DNA of 64,000 nt, from assembly GCF_013283195.1 (NCBI RefSeq), contig NZ_JABEKT010000002.1, forward strand, positions 1,397,080 to 1,461,079, given 5' to 3'. Positions 55,323 to 63,550 of this stretch are shown here, in pieces. Each line of letters begins with the position of its first letter. The stretch's first letter is position 1. A program made the translations under genes and the position numbers. Origin of the DNA: Ensifer adhaerens. Lineage in GTDB: Bacteria > Pseudomonadota > Alphaproteobacteria > Rhizobiales > Rhizobiaceae. The notes under the pieces are model-generated. The model worked only from the letters and a program-made list of their open reading frames with translations, was not told the origin of the DNA and searched no databases.

Positions 55323-55550
55323 ATGGCTAAAGCAATTTCCACACGCGCTGCCGGCGACCTGGTGCAGCAGGTTCTCGAACGTCCGCGAGCACTCAAGAAG
55401 CAAGCGCCACCCTCCGACGGGTCTACGACCAAACTCACCCTCAACGTCGATATCGACGTAATCGCCTGGTTCAAGGCATCTGGTGGGGATTGGCGCGCAA
55501 GAATGCAGAAAGCTCTACGAGATACGACCGATCTCGACAAGGATGCTTGA
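55323..55550 (+). CDS. BrnA-like type II antitoxin, orphan
   Basis: 75 aa. The C-terminal half KLTLNVDIDVIAWFKASGGD followed by WRARMQKALRD is the ribbon-helix-helix signature of the BrnA/DUF4415 antitoxin family. BrnA normally follows a BrnT toxin gene in one operon, but no BrnT-like frame exists in the 500 bp upstream. It may be a solitary DNA-binding regulator or the leftover of a lost module. The ribosome site is weak (AAGGC at about 8 nt). Confidence 0.7.
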   Translation: MAKAISTRAAGDLVQQVLERPRALKKQAPPSDGSTTKLTLNVDIDVIAWFKASGGDWRARMQKALRDTTDLDKDA

Positions 55551-55676
55551 TCCGAAGTCAGTTGATCCAACCAATGACTGCCGGGTCTGCCCGGCCTGAG
55601 CGGCGAACGTACGTCATCGGCACGCCGGGTGATGGGCGCCAGGCACAGGATCAGCACCCTCACGCATACTGCGAAA

Positions 55677-56114
55677 CTATTCGGCGGGCTCGATACGAGC
55701 AAAATGGGCTGCATCGCCCTGCGATGTTGGGTGAACCTGCAGACCCGGTTCGTCTGCAACTGCGGTCGGTGTCTCGATCGATGCGACCACCGACGCCAAG
55801 CCGGCCCCGCAGAACAGCTGGAACAGCAGGTTCATCACTGCTTCGGCACGGCCGTCCGCGATCGAGTAATAGATCTGGCGCGACGCCCGCCGCGTCTTGA
55901 CGAGACCCGACTGGCGCAGTTCTGCGAGTTGCTGGGAAAGCGCCGGTTGCTTCATGCCGAGTGCCTCCTGGATGTCGCTGACCGATGATTCCTGCTGTGC
56001 GATCTGGCAAAGCAGCATCAACCGGTTGGCATTGCTGAACTGCCGCATGAATTCGGCCGCCTCCGGTGCCTTTTCCGTCAACGTTGCCAGCGAAACGCGT
56101 GTCCTCTCGGTCAT
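55677..56114 (-). CDS. bigR: BigR-type ArsR-family sulfide/redox-responsive repressor
   Basis: 145 aa, winged-helix ArsR fold with SSVSDIQEALGMKQPALSQQ as recognition helices. The two cysteines that form the redox switch in BigR/SqrR proteins are present at C36 (RLMLLCQIA) and C102 (LFQLFCGAG); persulfide or tetrasulfide bridging releases DNA. It overlaps the peroxiredoxin stop by 4 bp and is cotranscribed with it. The divergent operon encodes Blh, YeeE and TauE proteins, the standard BigR regulon for H2S detoxification, and a large dyad lies between them. Confidence 0.92.
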   Translation of the reverse strand: MTERTRVSLATLTEKAPEAAEFMRQFSNANRLMLLCQIAQQESSVSDIQEALGMKQPALSQQLAELRQSGLVKTRRASRQIYYSIADGRAEAVMNLLFQLFCGAGLASVVASIETPTAVADEPGLQVHPTSQGDAAHFARIEPAE

Positions 56115-56749
56115 GCGCGTTTCTCCCGGAAATACCAGCTCTCGCCTTCGCGAAGCTCGGCATCATCGGTATCGGCCACCGGTGCGTGCTCAACGAGAGG
56201 ATCGCCTGGCCGCCAGTTTTCAGGCGTTGACGCATCGTCCCGTTCGCAGGCCTGAAGTGCCGCGACAAGGCGCAGCAGTTCGTCCACTGAACGGCCGACA
56301 TTCATCGGGTACCAGACAATGGCACGAATGACACCCGAAGGATCGATAACATAGGTCGCCCTAACGGTCCCGCTGCTTTCAGACGCACTGTCGATCATGC
56401 CGTAGGCCTGGGCGATTGCCATGGAAGGGTCTTCGACCAGCGGAAACGCAACCTTCACGCCGAAGCGCTCATGGATGTCACGCAGCCAGGCAATATGAGA
56501 ATAGAGGCTGTCCACCGACAGACCAAGCAGCGCGCATCCGATTGCATCGAACCGATCCTGCGCCCGGGCAAATGCAATGAACTCGCTGGTGCAGACCGGA
56601 GTGAAGTCGGCCGGATGGGAAAAGAAGACGAGCCAGCGCCCGCGATAGCCAGAGAGAGCTATCGGGCCCGCTGTGGAACGAGCAGCAAACGCCGGCGCCG
56701 GCTCGTTCAGACGGGGCGGCATTGTCGGCGGAGTAATGACTTCGGTCAT
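56111..56749 (-). CDS. Peroxiredoxin (AhpC/Prx6-like)
   Basis: 212 aa. Thioredoxin-fold peroxidase: HPADFTPVCTSEF holds the peroxidatic Cys C53, with the Thr at 50 and a conserved Arg in GTVRATYVIDPSG. It resembles the Prx6 subfamily (C-terminal extension, PVCTSEF rather than FVCPTE). It reduces hydrogen peroxide or organic/sulfur peroxides using a thiol donor. It is the first gene of the minus-strand bigR transcript, divergent from the persulfide dioxygenase gene, so likely induced by sulfide or reactive sulfur through BigR. Confidence 0.9.
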   Translation of the reverse strand: MTEVITPPTMPPRLNEPAPAFAARSTAGPIALSGYRGRWLVFFSHPADFTPVCTSEFIAFARAQDRFDAIGCALLGLSVDSLYSHIAWLRDIHERFGVKVAFPLVEDPSMAIAQAYGMIDSASESSGTVRATYVIDPSGVIRAIVWYPMNVGRSVDELLRLVAALQACERDDASTPENWRPGDPLVEHAPVADTDDAELREGESWYFREKRA

Positions 56750-56812
56750 GATTTTCTTCCTGGCTGCGACTCGAATGCCTTCATAGCGTCAGCTCGTTTC
56801 TGATTCCAGAAA

Positions 56813-56845
56813 ATACATAGTTTCGTAATTAATGTAAATATGTAT
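56813..56845. promoter_or_regulatory. BigR operator (33-bp AT-rich dyad) between peroxiredoxin and blh
   Basis: ATACATA (56813-56819) and TATGTAT (56839-56845) are perfect inverted arms, and the full arms of 16 bp match at 12 positions about a centre at 56829. The element is AT-rich and sits between the two divergent starts (56749 and 56879), as the BigR box does in Agrobacterium and Xylella. It should control both transcripts. Confidence 0.75.
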
Positions 56846-56878
56846 TCTTTAGAAAACCTCCCATGGAGAACGCTCGCT

Positions 56879-57817
56879 ATGCAAAGCGCCATCACAGACC
56901 CATCGCTTGATCACGCCCGCGCCATTATCGAAACGGCACTGGCGGACAGGACGAAACGCCCTATCGTCCGCTCGTTTTTCGATGATCAAACCTACACGGT
57001 TAGCCATGTCGCGCGCGATCCGCAGTCAAACGCCTGCGCCATCATCGACAGCGTGCTCGATTACGACGCCGCTTCGGGCCGTACGACCAACACGTCGGCC
57101 CAAGAGCTCATCGATTACATAAAGTCCGAAAGTCTCGAAGTGCAGTGGCTGCTCGAAACGCATGCCCACGCCGACCACCTATCTGCAGCGCCCCTGCTGC
57201 AGGCTGAACTCGGCGGGCAACTTGCCATCGGCCATGAGATCGTTCGCGTCCAGCAGGTCTTCGGCAAGATTTTTAATGCCGGCACGGATTTCCAGCGGGA
57301 CGGAAGTCAGTTCGACCAGCTCTTCAACGACGGCGACCGCTTCAGAATCGGCAACCTGGATGCGGCGGTTCTGCATGTACCCGGCCATACGCCCGCCTGC
57401 CTCGCATATGTGGTCGGTGATGCCGTCTTTCCGGGCGACACGCTATTCATGCCCGACTACGGCACGGCGCGCTGCGACTTCCCCGGCGGCGATGCCCGTC
57501 AGCTTTACCGTTCGATCAAGCGCCTCGTGAAGCTGCCGGATGCAGCCCGCTTGTTCCTCTGCCATGATTACAAGGCACCGGGCCGAGACCACTATGCGTG
57601 GGAAACCACCATCGGCGCAGAACGCACCGGCAATATTCACGTGAGCGAGGGTGTCACTGAAGACGACTTCTACAAGATGCGCACAGAACGGGACGCAACG
57701 CTCGCCTTGCCCAAGCTGATACTGCCATCGGTCCAGGTGAACATGCGCGCCGGTCAGTTGCCGCCCGCCGAGGACAACGGCGTCCGATACATCAAGATAC
57801 CCGTCAACACATTGTGA
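56879..57817 (+). CDS. blh: Persulfide dioxygenase-like metallo-beta-lactamase-fold protein Blh
   Basis: 312 aa from the ATG at 56879; an ATG at 56840 overlaps the operator and is rejected. MBL-fold ETHE1/Blh protein: THAHADH (metal ligands), HVPGHTPACLAYVVGD, FPGDTLFMPDYGTARCDFPGGD, and FLCHDYKAPGRDHYAWETT. It oxidises glutathione persulfide to sulfite and glutathione with a non-heme iron, using oxygen, in the cytoplasm. It is the first gene of the operon under the BigR-like dyad, followed with overlap by YeeE genes. Confidence 0.93.
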   Translation: MQSAITDPSLDHARAIIETALADRTKRPIVRSFFDDQTYTVSHVARDPQSNACAIIDSVLDYDAASGRTTNTSAQELIDYIKSESLEVQWLLETHAHADHLSAAPLLQAELGGQLAIGHEIVRVQQVFGKIFNAGTDFQRDGSQFDQLFNDGDRFRIGNLDAAVLHVPGHTPACLAYVVGDAVFPGDTLFMPDYGTARCDFPGGDARQLYRSIKRLVKLPDAARLFLCHDYKAPGRDHYAWETTIGAERTGNIHVSEGVTEDDFYKMRTERDATLALPKLILPSVQVNMRAGQLPPAEDNGVRYIKIPVNTL

Positions 57818-58254
57818 GCGACATGAACGACGTCAATTTTCTCTGGCCGCTCGCAGGTGGCCTCCTCATCGGCCTTTCTGCGGGGTTGTATCTCCTGTCG
57901 ACCGGGCGCATCGCCGGCATCTCCGGCCTTGCCGCATCGGCGGCCGGCTTGACGGACGGCGGGTTCAGCAAGCTCGGCTTCGGGTTTCTCGCAGGCATTC
58001 TTGGCGGCGCGGCCGTCGCCTCGGCTCTCATCCGCCAACCGGACATAACAGTCACCTCGTCTATTCCGCTTCTGGTCATCGCCGGTCTGCTCGTCGGCTT
58101 CGGCACGCGCCTCGGTTCGGGCTGCACCAGCGGCCACGGGATCTGCGGAATGGCCCGCTTGTCGCTTAGATCGGTCTTCGCAACCTTGACCTTCATGACA
58201 GTTGCCGCCCTCACGGTCTTTATCATGCGCCTGGTATCGGGAGGTGCTGTCTGA
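57814..58254 (+). CDS. YeeE/YedE-family transporter subunit (first, DUF395)
   Basis: 146 aa from the GTG at 57814 (overlapping the blh stop) or the ATG at 57823 (138-143 aa). About four membrane helices with the conserved Cys motif GSGCTSGHGICGMARLS, typical of the YeeE/TsuA fold that moves thiosulfate or sulfur species. In BigR operons a pair of half-size YeeE proteins is encoded between blh and a sulfite exporter. It stops one base into the next start (TGATG). Confidence 0.9.
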   Translation: MSDMNDVNFLWPLAGGLLIGLSAGLYLLSTGRIAGISGLAASAAGLTDGGFSKLGFGFLAGILGGAAVASALIRQPDITVTSSIPLLVIAGLLVGFGTRLGSGCTSGHGICGMARLSLRSVFATLTFMTVAALTVFIMRLVSGGAV

Positions 58255-58688
58255 TGCTTGCCAGAACCCTTGCAGCAATCGCCTGCGGAATCCTGTTCGG
58301 TGCCGGCCTCGTTATTTCCGACATGATCAACCCCGCGCGCGTGCTCGCCTTTCTCGACGTCGCGGGTAACTGGGATCCGTCGCTTGCCTTCGTTATGGGC
58401 GGCGCGCTGATACCGTCATCGCTCGCCTACCTCATTCGCAACCGCCGGCGAGCGCCGCTGCTCGACGATCGGTTCCATGTTCCGGCCCCGGGCCGCCCCG
58501 ACGGTCGCCTCGTCGTCGGCGCCGCCTTGTTCGGGATCGGATGGGGACTGGTCGGCCTATGTCCCGGTCCGGCGATTGCAGCGTTGACGACTGGCCGTTG
58601 GGAGGCCGGCCTGTTCGTGGCAGCCATGCTCGCAGGCATGATCGTCTACCGCTTGACCCTCGGCCGCCCCGCATGGGCGACGCGATGA
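58254..58688 (+). CDS. YeeE/YedE-family transporter subunit (second, DUF395)
   Basis: 144 aa, about four membrane helices. It has LARTLAAIACGILFGAGLVI at the N-terminus and the Cys-containing GWGLVGLCPGPAIAAL near the middle, the counterpart of the Cys loop in the first half. The two chains together equal one full-length YeeE protein. Its ATG overlaps the preceding stop. Confidence 0.9.
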   Translation: MLARTLAAIACGILFGAGLVISDMINPARVLAFLDVAGNWDPSLAFVMGGALIPSSLAYLIRNRRRAPLLDDRFHVPAPGRPDGRLVVGAALFGIGWGLVGLCPGPAIAALTTGRWEAGLFVAAMLAGMIVYRLTLGRPAWATR

Positions 58689-58744
58689 TGGTCGGCTGCC
58701 CCCCACCATTTCGTTGAACGACGAGAACCCGGCAAGATATCGAT

Positions 58745-59371
58745 ATGTATCTGGAACCCATACAATACGCCCTTGGCGCGCTTTCCGGCGGCCTCGTGGG
58801 CTTTACCCTCGGCCTGTTCGGCGGTGGCGGCTCCATTCTGGCCGTCCCGCTGATGGTCTACATCGTGGGGGTTCCCAACCCACATCTCGCGATCGGAACC
58901 AGCGCCTTTGCTGTCGCCGCCAATGCCTTGGCGAATGTCGTCGGGCACGCCCGCCGTGGCGCCGAAGGCAATCCCGGAGCGCAGTGCTCGCGCGAGAACG
59001 CGCCGAAGGTGGTCATATTCGGTGGCCTCACGGGCATCTTTTCCGGCTTCTTTGGCATAGGCGGCGGCTTTCTGATTGTTCCGGGGCTCATCGCCTCGAC
59101 CGGCATGCCAATCCTGGTGGCCATCGGATCCTCTCTTGTCGCCGTCACCGCATTCGGGCTGACGACGGCATTGAACTATGCATTTTCAGGTTTGGTCGAC
59201 TGGGCTTTGGCGACCGTCTTCATCGCAGGTGGTGCGATCGGCGGGCTCGTTGGCGGAGTTGTCGCTCGCAAGCTCGCCGCAAGAAAGGGAGCGCTGAACA
59301 TCGCCTTCGCAACGCTGATCATCGTGGTCGCCGGATACATGCTCTACAAAAGCTATCTTCAGCTCCGGTGA
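58745..59371 (+). CDS. TauE/SafE-family sulfite/anion exporter
   Basis: 208 aa, about seven helices, shorter than the usual 250 aa of the family but with both TauE halves: GFTLGLFGGGGSILAVPLMV and GIFSGFFGIGGGFLIVPGLI. It exports sulfite made by the persulfide dioxygenase, completing sulfide detoxification. It follows the second YeeE gene after 56 bp on the same strand. Confidence 0.9.
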   Translation: MYLEPIQYALGALSGGLVGFTLGLFGGGGSILAVPLMVYIVGVPNPHLAIGTSAFAVAANALANVVGHARRGAEGNPGAQCSRENAPKVVIFGGLTGIFSGFFGIGGGFLIVPGLIASTGMPILVAIGSSLVAVTAFGLTTALNYAFSGLVDWALATVFIAGGAIGGLVGGVVARKLAARKGALNIAFATLIIVVAGYMLYKSYLQLR

Positions 59372-59384
59372 CATCGGTAACGGA

Positions 59385-59666
59385 CGCCCCAGGATCGATC
59401 CAAAGGCAACTACAGCAGAGAATGGCGAAGAACCTGGAGCTAATGTAGCCGTTTATCTTGCGCGCCGCGGCATAACGGTGCCGTTGACAGGCTCCCCAAC
59501 TGCGGCCGTAGTTGCTGCAGTGCTCAACCAGCATGCGCCGGACACCTCTGCCGAGTTGATTGTGATGGGTGCTTATGGGCACTCGCGCATACGCGAAAGG
59601 ATATTTGGAGGCGTAACCAAAGTGATGATCGAAAACACGGTTGTTCCGGTGTTGTTGGTGCGCTGA
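59385..59666 (+). pseudogene. Truncated universal stress protein (UspA), C-terminal part only
   Basis: An open frame without a start encodes the C-terminal half of a UspA domain: NGEEPGANVAVYLARRGITV, then AELIVMGAYGHSRIRERIFG and VIENTVVPVLLVR-type ending (IENTVVPVLL). The ATP-binding G-x2-G-x9-G/S region is recognisable (MGAYGHSRIRE). The N-terminal half is missing and the frame runs straight into the TauE gene end, so a deletion fused the two. A GTG at 59478 could start only a 62-residue peptide, unlikely to be functional. Confidence 0.75.
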
Positions 59667-60047
59667 ACCGGATGAACGTAGGTATCTGCCAAGCGAAACG
59701 TTCCAACTACCGGCACTGACCATCGGCCGGGTCAAGCCGGCTACTCGATACCGACACCGCTATTGTCTCCGGCAATGGAGCTCGCCCCTCTCTCCCCGCT
59801 TCATCTGTCTTGCACACTCTTAAGGGGAAGCCGTGCGGCGCAGAGCGATAATCGGCATTGCATCGATGATGTGTCGCAATCGCGCGCCGCTTTGAGCAGC
59901 CCTGACCATACGCACTACCGTCTCGCCATTCTTGGCCAAGAGCCACGCTTGGCTGCGTTGCCTTGATGCGCCTCAAAGACTGCTTCTCGAAAAGCCGCGA
60001 TAGTAGGGACATCAGCCCTTGGGCTCTGATCTCCAGAGGAGGCAACG
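59667..60047. other. Intergenic stretch, nothing identified
   Basis: 381 bp between the truncated stress-protein gene and the BON/PNPOx gene. Both strands have open frames without start context or motifs. The promoter of the downstream flavoprotein pair is expected at the right end; no clear consensus is seen. Confidence 0.4.
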
Positions 60048-60743
60048 ATGAGTGACAGTCGCTTGCGCCAGGACATCCTGGATGAACTCGAATACGAACC
60101 CAGTATCGACGCGGCAAATATCGGAGTAGCGGTCGAGAAAGGGGTCGTCACATTGACGGGCCATGTCCACAGCTACGCGGAGAAACATGCCGCAGAGAGC
60201 ATCACCCAACGGGTCAAGGGTGTGCACGCAATCGCGGAGGAAGTTGAAGTTCGGCTACCGGAGCACAAGAAGACGGTGCAGCTGACCGACGAGATAAAGC
60301 ACTTCATCGCAAGCCCCGTCATGATCATCGTCGGAACGCGGGACGCGGCAAACCGCCCCTCGATCGGCAGGGGGCTGGGCGCGCGCGCGTTGCGCGAGGA
60401 TTGCGCGGAGGTCGTCTTGTCGGCCTGGCAATGGCCGGAGACGGCCGCCAACCTCATCGCCAACGGACAAGCCGCGATCACCTTTGCCCGCCCCTCGGAC
60501 TATGTGTCCTACCAGATCAAAGGCAGCGTCACGCTGCGCGCGGCAGGGCCGCAGGATCTAGAGCGTTCGGCGCTCTATCGCGCGGCCGTGCTGGACATGT
60601 TCTCCGAGCTCGGGCTCGCAGCCGAGCTGGTGCGGCCGTGGCTGGTGGACCGCGAACCGATAGTGGCAAGTCTGAACGTGCGCGAACTCTATGTCCAAAC
60701 CCCCGGCCCCAAGGCGGGAACCGCGGTCCGCACAGCGACATGA
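60048..60743 (+). CDS. BON domain fused to pyridoxamine 5'-phosphate oxidase-like flavin-binding domain
   Basis: 231 aa, with AGGAGG 6 nt upstream of the ATG. Residues about 4-72 form a BON domain (SRLRQDILDELEYEPSIDAA, GVVTLTGHVHSYAEK), usually found in stand-alone stress or periplasmic proteins; residues about 78-225 are a PNPOx-like split barrel (MIIVGTRDAANRPSIGRGLG, then AWQWPETAANLIANGQAAI). No signal peptide, so probably cytoplasmic. The fusion is unusual and the domain boundary near residue 77 is abrupt. The stop overlaps the start of the GAF-containing flavoprotein gene, indicating a coupled pair. The function is unknown; redox or flavin sensing is plausible. Confidence 0.82.
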   Translation: MSDSRLRQDILDELEYEPSIDAANIGVAVEKGVVTLTGHVHSYAEKHAAESITQRVKGVHAIAEEVEVRLPEHKKTVQLTDEIKHFIASPVMIIVGTRDAANRPSIGRGLGARALREDCAEVVLSAWQWPETAANLIANGQAAITFARPSDYVSYQIKGSVTLRAAGPQDLERSALYRAAVLDMFSELGLAAELVRPWLVDREPIVASLNVRELYVQTPGPKAGTAVRTAT

Positions 60744-62077
60744 TGATACGGCTCCGTGACCTCGACGACTGCTTCGAAGGCGTCATTCCATCCATCATCG
60801 CAACGGCAGCGGCGGACGGCACACCCAATATATCCTACCTCTCGCACGTCGCGCTGGTTGACGACGATCATATCGCCATCTCCAATCAGTTCTTCGCGAA
60901 GACTGCCGCAAATATCCGCGCCAATCCGCATGTGTCGCTGCAACTGGTTAACGGGCGCAACGGTAAACAATACCGTCTCGACGCCACCTGGGTAGCATCC
61001 GAAGACAACGGCCCGTTCTTCGCCCATGTCGAGAACCAGTTACTTGCCAGCAGCGCGCAGGTGGGCATGGCCGGGGTCATGCGCCTCAGGGCCATCGACA
61101 TCTTCCGGGTCGATTCGATTGCGGCCGTCCCCTCGCCTTTTTCCACCGAGGAAGCACCGGTCGGTGCGAAGGTGCCGGATCTCGAGGCGGCGGGACGCAT
61201 GGCGAGAGCCATCGCCGAACAGGGTGATACGGAAGGCGCCATCAGTGCCTTGCTTGTGGGCTGCGGGGAACTTGGGTTCGACCACGCCATCCTGCTCCTC
61301 GGCGACCCGGCTCGCGGCCCGCTTGCCACTGTCGCCAGCCGGGGCTACGACCGGTCCGGCGTTGGCTCTGAGATCGCGTTTGGCGATGGGCTGATCGGTA
61401 CGGCAGCTCTCACTGGTCGCCCCGTCAAGGTGAGCGACATGAGCCGGATCCGTCGAATGGGCGCCGCTATCGGGGCAGCGGCAGCCGGCGACGAGAACCG
61501 CACCCGGACGATCGCATTGCCCGCCTTGGCGGATGCAATGAGCCAGATGGCCGTACCGCTTCGCGCTCAAGGGACGTTGCTGGGCGTGCTTTTTGTGGAA
61601 AGCCGAGAACGGCTCGCCTTCGGCAAGAACCATGAGCTGGCGCTTGAAATCATTGCTGCACAGGGCGCGCTCGCGCTTGCCCTGTGCGAGGCGCTTGCCT
61701 CGCAGGCGCGGCCAGCTAAACTCCGCCCGGTGAACGGAGCGGTTGGCGGCCGCGTGATACAGGTCGCGCATCACGCATTCGACGACAGCGTCTTTGTCGA
61801 CAACCTCTATGTCCTAAAGGGCGTCGCCGGGCGGCTTCTCGCCTACATGTTGGACCTTTACGTGAGCGAGGGCCGCAGCGAGTTCACCAACCGTGAAATT
61901 CGCGCCGCAGCAAACCTTCGCCTTCCCGAGATCAAGGACAATCTCGAAACGAGGCTATTGCTCCTGCGTCGACGCATGGACGAAAGAAACCTTCCGATCA
62001 GGCTTATTCACGCAGGCCGGGGCCAGGTCAGGCTGTTGGTCAATGGTACGCCAGACCTTCAGTTCAATATCAAGTAA
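60740..62077 (+). CDS. PNPOx-like flavoprotein with GAF and probable C-terminal winged-helix domain
   Basis: 445 aa from the ATG at 60740 (adjacent ATG at 60743). N-terminal PNPOx-like split barrel (about 1-130: CFEGVIPSIIATAAADGTPN, ISNQFFAKTAANIRANPHVS), then a GAF domain (about 155-325: DHAILLLGDPARGPLATVAS, GDGLIGTAALTGRPVKVSD, VPLRAQGTLLGVLFVESRER). The C-terminal 90 residues (LLAYMLDLYVSEGRSEFTNR, LLLLRRRMDERNLPIRLIHA) look like an OmpR-type winged helix. If so, this is a one-component regulator sensing flavin, redox or a small molecule. The family assignment for the first two domains is firm; the DNA-binding tail is inferred. Confidence 0.83.
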   Translation: MMIRLRDLDDCFEGVIPSIIATAAADGTPNISYLSHVALVDDDHIAISNQFFAKTAANIRANPHVSLQLVNGRNGKQYRLDATWVASEDNGPFFAHVENQLLASSAQVGMAGVMRLRAIDIFRVDSIAAVPSPFSTEEAPVGAKVPDLEAAGRMARAIAEQGDTEGAISALLVGCGELGFDHAILLLGDPARGPLATVASRGYDRSGVGSEIAFGDGLIGTAALTGRPVKVSDMSRIRRMGAAIGAAAAGDENRTRTIALPALADAMSQMAVPLRAQGTLLGVLFVESRERLAFGKNHELALEIIAAQGALALALCEALASQARPAKLRPVNGAVGGRVIQVAHHAFDDSVFVDNLYVLKGVAGRLLAYMLDLYVSEGRSEFTNREIRAAANLRLPEIKDNLETRLLLLRRRMDERNLPIRLIHAGRGQVRLLVNGTPDLQFNIK

Positions 62078-62154
62078 ACGCGGTAGGATGCAGGCTCATC
62101 TCCGGCGACGGATGCTGATGCGCGCCTATTGTCCTTTCGTCTGAAGTCGGAGCA

Positions 62155-62580
62155 TCACTTGGCGTGATCGTTCACCCAGGTGGTCATTTCCTCGATCTCC
62201 TTCTTCTGCGCTTCGATAATCTTCTGCGCCATAGACTTGGCTTGTTGGTCGTCACCATACTTCAACTCAACCTCCGACATGCTGATCGCGCCCATGTGGT
62301 GGGCAATCATGCCGCAGACAAAAGCGACGTCAGGATCCGTTGCCATCATTGCCTGCATCATTGCCGGGTGCATTTGCTGCATGCTTTCCATTGTCGCTTT
62401 CTGGTGATCTGCCATTTGGCCCATTTGCATCCCACCCGACATACCCATGCCTTTCATGGCGGAAGCTTCCGCCTTGCACGCGTCCGGCATCGGCATCTGA
62501 GCTGCCACGTTAGTGCCGGTTGAAAGGGCAAAGAAAGGTACGACCGCTGCGGCAAGCGCGAACTTTAGGACGGTTTTCAT
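62155..62580 (-). CDS. DUF305 family, Met/His-rich periplasmic protein
   Basis: 141 aa, with AGGAGA upstream. A signal peptide (MKTVLKFALAAAVVPFFALS, cleavage likely after NVAA) is followed by a Met-rich stretch (MKGMGMSGGMQMGQMADHQK, HPAMMQAMMATD) and the DUF305 core CGMIAHHMGAISMSEVELKY. The His/Met spacing fits copper or other soft-metal binding, and the family often occurs with copper or metal resistance genes. It is a single gene here, convergent with the flavoprotein gene. Confidence 0.88.
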   Translation of the reverse strand: MKTVLKFALAAAVVPFFALSTGTNVAAQMPMPDACKAEASAMKGMGMSGGMQMGQMADHQKATMESMQQMHPAMMQAMMATDPDVAFVCGMIAHHMGAISMSEVELKYGDDQQAKSMAQKIIEAQKKEIEEMTTWVNDHAK

Positions 62581-63127
62581 TGGATTCTCCTATTGGTTTG
62601 GACGTCAATCGTGCTTCATCTCAGGAGGCTGACGACTTCGGAGGCGGGTCGACCCCGCCTACGATTAAGAAGGGACGCGGATGGTCGAGATAAACCGTTG
62701 GCTGCTGAACGATAGAGGTGAGCGGGGCGGCACACGGCATCGCCTGTAGAACGGGACAACACCATGTACCGCTACAGCAAGCATCGTGATCAGATGCCGA
62801 TCCAAAACCGTGGGCTGCTTGCGTGACCGCTGGACAACGGGAGATTTATTGCCGCCGCCAGTGACGTCGCCAACATGGAGGGTTACCACCATGATGCACA
62901 GGGCCGGGACTTTAACCAAGCGGTAGATAATGCTCCAAGCTGGCATGGAGGCAGATTCCCATTTGCCTCAAAACGAATTTGACACGAAAATGTTCCCAGA
63001 GAGCGCGGCCGTGCCGAAGGCAGCGGACATTTTTCATCGCCACGGACAACTATGCCGTAATATCCACCACGCTCATCTCCGGCGCGTCAAACGCCGCACA
63101 TTGAACGGTGCCGAGTTTTGTCGGTCT
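62581..63127. other. Gene-poor stretch, nothing identified
   Basis: 547 bp between the DUF305 promoter and the MqsA-like gene end. Short open frames occur (up to about 93 aa) but with no motifs, ribosome sites or family features. It appears to be decayed or regulatory DNA. Confidence 0.4.
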
Positions 63128-63550
63128 TTATTCCTCGGGTAATGTGGGGCACCCACTGCGAACCTCGATAAGCAGTTCCGGGTGACGGTGGAGGATGCAG
63201 AACAGTTTAACGAGAGACAGCGGCGGCTTTGACTCCCCGGTTTCGTACCGCGAGAATGAATTGATCCCGCCGCCGAACAACTCTTCCGCCTCCTTCTGGC
63301 CGAGATGTAGTTTCTCTCGAACAGTCGTAATGAATCGCGGATCGACTTTCTCTGTATCCACCTTCTTCTTGAGGTCGAGCATCGCCTTGATGATCCGCCT
63401 CCCGTCCGTGTCATCTGGAACCACTTCATTGCATTCATCGCAAAATCGGCCCGCCACCTTTTCGATAAGAATGCCCTCCCCTCTGTAGACATAGGGAACA
63501 TCGCGCGTATCTCTGACGAGCGTGCCTCTTCCGCAGTATGGGCATGTCAT
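63128..63550 (-). CDS. MqsA-like zinc-finger/HTH protein (type II antitoxin family), orphan
   Basis: 140 aa from the ATG at 63548-63550, with GGAGG 7 nt upstream; the longer reading frame upstream is not family-like. N-terminal zinc-binding pairs CPYC (3-6) and CDEC (37-40) flank a beta-domain (VRDTRDVPYVYRGEGILIEK), then an Xre-type HTH (LHLGQKEAEELFGGGINSFS, RYETGESKPPLSLVKLF). This is the MqsA/YgiT antitoxin architecture. No MqsR-like toxin is seen in the 250 bp upstream on the same strand, so it may act as a stand-alone regulator. Confidence 0.82.
   Translation of the reverse strand: MTCPYCGRGTLVRDTRDVPYVYRGEGILIEKVAGRFCDECNEVVPDDTDGRRIIKAMLDLKKKVDTEKVDPRFITTVREKLHLGQKEAEELFGGGINSFSRYETGESKPPLSLVKLFCILHRHPELLIEVRSGCPTLPEE

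Noticed and set aside
62665..62946. A 93-codon minus-strand frame upstream of the DUF305 gene
   Set aside because: The translation has one short hydrophobic patch but no ribosome site or family features.
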